Assembly: GCA_905221605.1 (NCBI GenBank)
Contig: CAJNDS010002121.1
Span: 207,501-271,500, forward strand
Origin: Symbiodinium natans
Lineage: Eukaryota; Sar; Dinophyceae; Suessiales; Symbiodiniaceae
DNA: 64,000 bases
Direction of reading: 5' to 3'
Of this stretch, positions 59,575-64,000 are shown in pieces; positions within the stretch are counted from its first letter, which is position 1; each line of letters opens with the position of its first letter. The position numbers were made by a program, and so were the translations under genes. The notes under the pieces are model-generated. The model saw only the letters and a program-made list of their open reading frames with translations, ran no database searches and was not told where the DNA came from.

Positions 59575-59679
59575 GCTACTCCCAAGACCCAAAGCCACAA
59601 CAGGGCCCCGATCTTCTTGCAACCTCGGCACAGATCGGGCCGGGCGCATGCGGAGAGGAAAAGCTGCTTCTTGCAGAGG
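59575..59679 (+). CDS. Candidate exon, possibly of the GKGYD gene
   Basis: Acceptor AACTTCCTCAG, then GC TAC as in the GKGYD exon at 61982. The frame reads YSQDPKPQQGPDLLATSAQI then GPGACGEEKLLLAE and ends before GTCGGG. Same phase as the GKGYD exons, so it may precede them in one transcript. Confidence 0.4.
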
Positions 59680-60602
59680 GTCGGGAGAGTTTAGGGTTTA
59701 GGGTTTAGGGTTTAGGGTTTAGGGCTTAGGGTTTAGGGTTTAGGGTTTAGGGTTTCGGGTTTAGGGGATTTCCCTCACATATTACATCCCTCCCGCCCTC
59801 TAACGTCACCTATACTGGGAGTATGTAATATGGCGGGGTAGGGCGCCCCTAAAGTTGAACCCCCCCCCCCCCGGAGATTTTGATATGAGTGGGTGGGGGG
59901 GGGGGGTTAATAATGGGGGGAAGGGAGTAACACGTAAAGATTTCAAGCACAACCCCTACAGTGAACCCTAAACCCTGACCCCTAAAACCTACACCCTCGA
60001 ACCCTTAACCTCAATCCCTAAACCCTAAACCCTAAACCCTAAACCCTAAACCCTAAACCCTAAACCCTAAACCCTAAACCCTAACATAAACCAGATCAAG
60101 CCCGCCATTCGCAGAGTCTCCAAGGCTTTAGGGCTTAGGAATATCGTGTTTCCATTGGCTAGTTTTAGGGTTTAGGGTTTAGGGTTTAGGGTTTAGGGTT
60201 TAGGGTTTAGGGTTGATAGGTTTGTTGGCGTTTAGGGTTTATAGGGCTCGGAGTCTAGGGCTTTCAGCAGTTGTGTTGTTCTGGTTTCAGGGGGTTTGGA
60301 GACCTCAGAGTAGATATACAGGTTTGTTTCGCGTTTAGGACTTCTTCAGGGCTGAAGGTTCCGGATTCAGGGTTAGGGTTTAGGGTTTAGGGTTTAGGGT
60401 TTAGGGTTTAGGGTTTAGGGTTTAGGGTTCAGGGTTCAGGGTTCAGGGTTCAGGGTTTTATGGAAGTTTATGGCGTACTTGGCATTCTGATAGGCTTTGG
60501 GGGAGGTGTAGGGTGTCGGTGAATAACGAACTTTTGTGCCTGGCGCCTAGACATGGACGCGTATGTGCACCCTGAAAGGAGGGGACCTTTGGGGGTAATT
60601 TC

Positions 60603-60635
<33 letters not shown>

Positions 60636-60792
60636 ATATTTTGGGGGTTATTTCGGGGAATAAGATTAAGGGTCCCTTCTAGGGGTCCGTTTACCCCTTA
60701 AAGTCCTTGGCAGCCCAGCATGCTTTCTATTACCCTAAACCCTAAACCCTAAACCCTAAACCCTAACCCCTAAACCCTAAACCCTAAACCCA

Positions 60793-60865
60793 CAGAGCTT
60801 TGGTCTTACAAGACCTGCTCCAGATATCGAGTCTTTAGTTCAGGGTCTCCTCTGTCAGGAGCCGC
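60793..60865 (+). CDS. Candidate exon, unknown gene
   Basis: The frame reads SFGLTRPAPDIESLVQGLLC, ending TGTCAG before GAGCCG (GA donor). Product unknown. Confidence 0.36.
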
Positions 60866-61159
60866 CTTAAGCACCATAAACTCTAAACCGATAACGGCCT
60901 AAACCCTAAACCACCTAAATCCCTCAAACATCGAAGCCTATATATCGAAGAACTACCCTCTGCACTAAACCTTAAACCTATACAAAGCCCTAAACCCTAT
61001 AAAGCCCTAAACCCTCCAACCCACAAGCCCTAAACCCTCAAACCCTCAAACACTCAAACCCTGAAGCCAGGATTTAGGGCTAGGGTGGGGTTTGGGGTTT
61101 GGGGCTTGGGGTCTGGGGTTTCAGGATTCATTGTTTAGGAAGCAAGCCCTATGCCTCAG

Positions 61160-61240
61160 AGCCGGCCACCCCCCCTAAGATGCGTCAGGCCCCAACCGAC
61201 GGGAAGGGCAAAGGCTATGAGGGCGCGACGGGCTACGCAG
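61160..61240 (+). CDS. GKGYD-repeat protein, exon A
   Basis: After TGCCTCAG the frame reads PATPPKMRQAPTDGKGKGYE then GATGYA and ends GCAG before GTCC. The one-base phase fits exon B exactly (G + GC TAC). Gly/Lys/Tyr-rich, low-complexity; such tracts occur in dinoflagellate RNA-binding and nuclear proteins, but function is unassigned. Confidence 0.55.
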
Positions 61241-61981
61241 GTCCAAGCCCTAAACCCCAGAACCCGCTAGAACCCTGGAGCGCTGAAAACTCGAAAGCCC
61301 TCGTTGGTTTAGGGCTTAGAAGAGCCTTATCCCCTCAACTCGTATGAACCCCCTTGTACTGGGTTGCCGACAAAGGAACTTAACTTATGCTACCGACATA
61401 TGGTTTGCTCAGTTTGCTTCGAACAATAGCAAAGTATGTTTATGTGTTTATGTATGTATATAACGCTTTTATAGGTACATAGACTTTGTGATCAAGTTTT
61501 TGGATTGCGGACCTTAACCTGGTAAGCCGGCAAAAGTGACCCTTGAGTTCTATAGGGCATATAAATATACATGTATGTATATATTTATATATATACACAC
61601 ATAGGGTAGAAAGTAGAAAGTTTCACTTTTGTGGGGCCTGCAAGTACTAAGAACAGGGAAGGAGGGAGTTCAGGGATTACTGTACCTCATTCCCTACCAA
61701 GAGCCAGCAAGTAAGCGCCCTTGCAACAACTCTCAGACTAGTCCTTTGGATCTCCACGGCGTTGCTTTGGTGCCATTGCCATTGCCTCTTGGGCCGTAGC
61801 TGTGGTCCCTGATGGGTTCCGGATTTTAGGAGAAAGCTTTGTGGTTATAAGGGGTTTTAACGGGTTCGGGGTTAGGGTTGTTTTTTTTCTGAAAAAGTTG
61901 GCGAGAGGGTTTTCGGGCTTTAGTCGTTTACAAAAGTGTTTCTTCAGGCTCGCGTGTAGATCTGTTCATCTGCGCCCACAG

Positions 61982-62077
61982 GCTACAGTGGCAAGGGCTA
62001 CGACGTCGGAAAAGGCTACGATGGCGGAAAGGGCTACGACAGCGGAAAGGGCTACGAAAATGGCAGGGGCTATGATG
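61982..62077 (+). CDS. GKGYD-repeat protein, exon B (5' part)
   Basis: After GCGCCCACAG the frame reads four or five repeats of GKGYDxG, then GKGYENGRGYD, where the CTTGG-type MITE interrupts it. The same frame resumes after the MITE. Another + frame is open here but gives Ala/Thr-rich shadow sequence. Confidence 0.6.
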
Positions 62078-62379
62078 CTTGGCAACCCAGTGGTACCCTT
62101 TTCCCTTTTTTGGTTCAAGGTTCCCTTATAAAGAAACCAACCCCAAAAAAGGTGTGCCCTTATACCCTAAACCTTACAAGTAACCAACCCCAAAAGAGGG
62201 TGCCCTTATACCCTAAACCTTCTAAAGTAACAAACCCAAAAAAGGGTGCGCTAATACCCTAAACTTTACAAAGTAACCAACCCCAAAAAAGGGTGCCCTT
62301 ATACCCTAAGCCTTATAAAGTAATCAACCCCAAAAAAAGTGCCCTTAATGAATATAAATATAGTTACTGGGCTACCAAG
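62078..62379. mobile_element. MITE inserted in the GKGYD exon
   Basis: The ends CTTGGCAACCCAGTGGTACC and its near-complement GTTACTGGGCTACCAAG match the CTTGGTAG family. It is flanked by GGCTATGATG (62068-62077) and GGCCATGATG (62380-62389), 9 of 10 alike, a likely target duplication. The body is mostly a 47-bp tandem array. Confidence 0.75.
62120..62350. repeat. 47-bp tandem repeat inside the MITE
   Basis: Nearly five units with starts at 46-47-bp spacing, each reading AACCAACCCCAAAA..GGGTGCCCTTATACCCTAAACCTT. The single interior unit of other family members has been multiplied here. Confidence 0.9.
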
Positions 62380-62430
62380 GGCCATGATGGTAGAGGCTGG
62401 GGCGATGCCGGCAAAGGCTACGGCTTTGAT
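62380..62430 (+). CDS. GKGYD-repeat protein, exon B (3' part)
   Basis: Same frame as 61982-62077: GHDGRGWGDAGKGYGFDAK. The following GGCGCGACGGGCAG resembles the end of exon A (GGCGCGACGGGCTACGCAG), suggesting exons A and B arose by duplication. Confidence 0.55.
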
Positions 62431-62651
62431 GCCAAGGCGCGACGGGCAGGGTGTGGCTTTAAGTGGTTTTGGTCCAGACGTGCCGATTTCGGGTTTAGTC
62501 TATGCATGAGTTCGGATTTTGGGTTGATGGTTTCCTCAGGGGTTGGGATAGGATTGTAAGGACGTATGGACCTGAAAGCCCTAAAAACTCGGATTTTGGG
62601 TCCCGGAATGAGGATTGGTCACGGGTGACCCCGACATGCTACTCGTATGTC

Positions 62652-62780
62652 CTATATATATATAATAAACAAATAAATACATAAATAAATGAAAAAACAA
62701 ATAAATAAATAAAAATACATATATATATATATATATAGACACCTACATATGCACATGCATATACACACACACACACGCAC
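62652..62780. repeat. AAAT, TA and CA microsatellites
   Basis: TATATA, then AAATAAAT-type units, (TA)n, and (CA)n in sequence. Non-coding. Confidence 0.9.
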
Positions 62781-63005
62781 ACCGTGTATAGTCCTTGTAG
62801 GCCGAAGTCGTCCCAAAATTGCCCAATCGCCCCAAACCTTGAGCCCCAAACCCTAAACCACACAGCCCCCCCTCCCTCCCCAAATTCCCTTGTGAAAGTC
62901 CCTTCGCTTCAGGATAAATCCCAAAACCTCAACCATAAGCCCCAAACCTTAAACCCCAAAGCCGCAGTGGGCTGAGGGCGCAGGTGCTGGACTCCACTTA
63001 CCGGG

Positions 63006-63149
63006 TACTTGGAGGTTCATGGTACTTATTAACCAATCATAATTGTACTTATAGCTGCACTTGTAACCATATTAGGGCACTGAAGCGACTTATAAGTGGG
63101 GTATAAGTACAGTTCTAGCTGGTTCATAAGTACCATGAACCTCCAAGTA
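63006..63149. mobile_element. Stowaway-like MITE, TA duplication
   Basis: Perfect 22-bp inverted ends beginning CTTGGAGGTTCATGG, each bordered by TA, plus AACCA pairing one base further in. The 144-bp length and TA duplication fit Tc1/mariner-type MITEs. A diverged half copy lies at 23750-23790. Confidence 0.75.
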
Positions 63150-63204
63150 GGCCCTATCTTCTCCCTTCTTGGGTTTCACAGGATCATATTCAGGAAAATC
63201 CCTA

Positions 63205-63287
63205 AACCCTAAACCCTAAACCCTAAACCCTAAACCCTAAACCCTAAACCCTAAACCCTAAACCCTAAACCCTAAACCCTAAACCTG
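63205..63287. repeat. ITS array, (CCCTAAA)12
   Basis: Twelve canonical units. A G-strand-orientation array follows at 63370-63450 after about 80 bp, so the two face each other. Confidence 0.95.
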
Positions 63288-63642
63288 AAAAAAATGGCAC
63301 TCAACCTGAGCATCGGCTTCAGGGAGTGTTCCTGCGATGTGCATAGGGTTTCGGGCTTCGGGTTTGGAGGTTTAGGGTTTAGGGTTTAGGGTTTAGGGTT
63401 TAGGGTTTAGGGTTTAGGGTATAGGGTTTAGGGTTTAGGGTTTAGGGGTTTGTGGGGGGTTTCGGGGTTTTAGTTTTCAGGGTTTTAGGGTTTCGGAATT
63501 CGGGCTGAGGGCCAGTTTTGGGCGTCGGGGTTTCTGATGACACTGAACCCTAGAACCTAACAAGCGAAACCCTAAACCCTAATGTTTTGGGCTTCGGGTT
63601 TATGATTCAACGAACGATGTTTGAGACATCCGTCTTCGCAAG

Positions 63643-63719
63643 GGCGGCTACGGCAAAGACAAAGGCAAGGAGAAAGGAAAGGATGTGGCCAAGGGAAAGG
63701 ACGCAGGAAAAGGCCGCAG
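63643..63719 (+). CDS. GKGYD-repeat protein, Lys/Gly-rich exon
   Basis: After TTCGCAAG the frame reads GGYGKDKGKEKGKDVAKGKD then AGKGR and ends CGCAG before GTTTG (GT donor). Composition matches exons A and B; likely a later exon of the same gene. A further open frame (from 63934, QPMSSFGCGSDQEHISPTSP) runs off the window end. Confidence 0.5.
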
Positions 63720-64000
63720 GTTTGTCAGTTTTGGGATGTAGGGTTTAGGGTTTTCTACGAATTGCATAAAGACCCCCCCCCCAAAAAAAAAAAAAAAAAA
63801 CAAAAAAAACAAGAAATGTTCTTCCTTATTAAGGGTAATACACAGATTTACATATTTTCTTTTGGTCTTAACCAAATAGTAGTTTAGGGTCTAGGGGTTG
63901 ACAGCTTTGTGAGTTTGGGTGTGGTGTCATGAACCAGCCTATGAGCAGCTTTGGCTGTGGCTCAGACCAAGAACACATCTCGCCAACTTCCCCAACTGAC

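Overview
The window reads as nuclear DNA of a dinoflagellate, most likely from the Symbiodiniaceae/Suessiales group. Four signs point there: pervasive TTTAGGG-type telomere-like repeats, intron boundaries that include GT, GC and GA donors, a Ty1/copia-type retrotransposon of the kind known from Symbiodinium, and a tandem-repeat RCC1-like protein gene. Every gene piece I can support lies on the + strand, which fits the unidirectional gene arrays of dinoflagellates. The placement is inference from sequence character; no rRNA or organelle marker is present.

The dominant feature is interstitial telomeric sequence (ITS): hundreds of short (CCCTAAA)n or (TTTAGGG)n tracts in both orientations, with local variant arrays (CCCCTAAA, CCCTATAAA, TTTTAGGG, CCCCAAA, GTTGAGG, TTTACGG). 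Between them lie ITS-free islands of about 50-400 bp. Several islands are provably exons. The clearest case is the start of an LSM14/Scd6-type RNA-granule protein, spread over six short exons (10591-16002) whose introns of 0.6-1.7 kb consist largely of ITS. Other islands encode a protein-kinase-like catalytic loop (54721-55035), a membrane segment followed by an IQ motif broken by TAA (31425-32327), and Gly/Lys/Tyr-rich GKGYD repeats (61160-63719). Many more islands have an open + frame with plausible splice borders but no recognised product. A 25-codon frame is often open by chance, so these are marked as low-confidence candidates.

Layout. 1-10.5 kb: ITS, CTA and GGCCCT microsatellites, a TIR element with an 8-bp target duplication carrying a coding-like minisatellite (5162-5816), and scattered candidate exons. 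10.6-16 kb: LSM14 exons. 17.9-19.4 kb: an intact intronless gene for a ubiquitin-like plus 10 x 41-residue RCC1-like repeat protein. 20-39.5 kb: many candidate exons in ITS-rich introns, a tandem exon duplication, and several MITE families, some with ITS inside them. 40.8-53.0 kb: a 12.2-kb Ty1/copia LTR retrotransposon with near-identical 272-bp LTRs, a half-tRNA(iMet)-type primer site, Gag, zinc fingers, protease, a methyltransferase-like domain, integrase, a 2-oxoglutarate-oxygenase-like domain, RT, RNase H and a membrane-anchored tail. Its gag is interrupted by a 1.6-kb palindromic foldback element with a 10-bp target duplication. 53-64 kb: further exons (kinase-like gene, a small gene at 58.2 kb, GKGYD gene), MITEs and microsatellites.

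The picture is of genes whose introns and intergenic spaces were invaded by telomere repeats and small TIR elements. In several places an ITS tract visibly sits inside an older MITE or between short direct repeats, so the ITS arrived after the host sequence.
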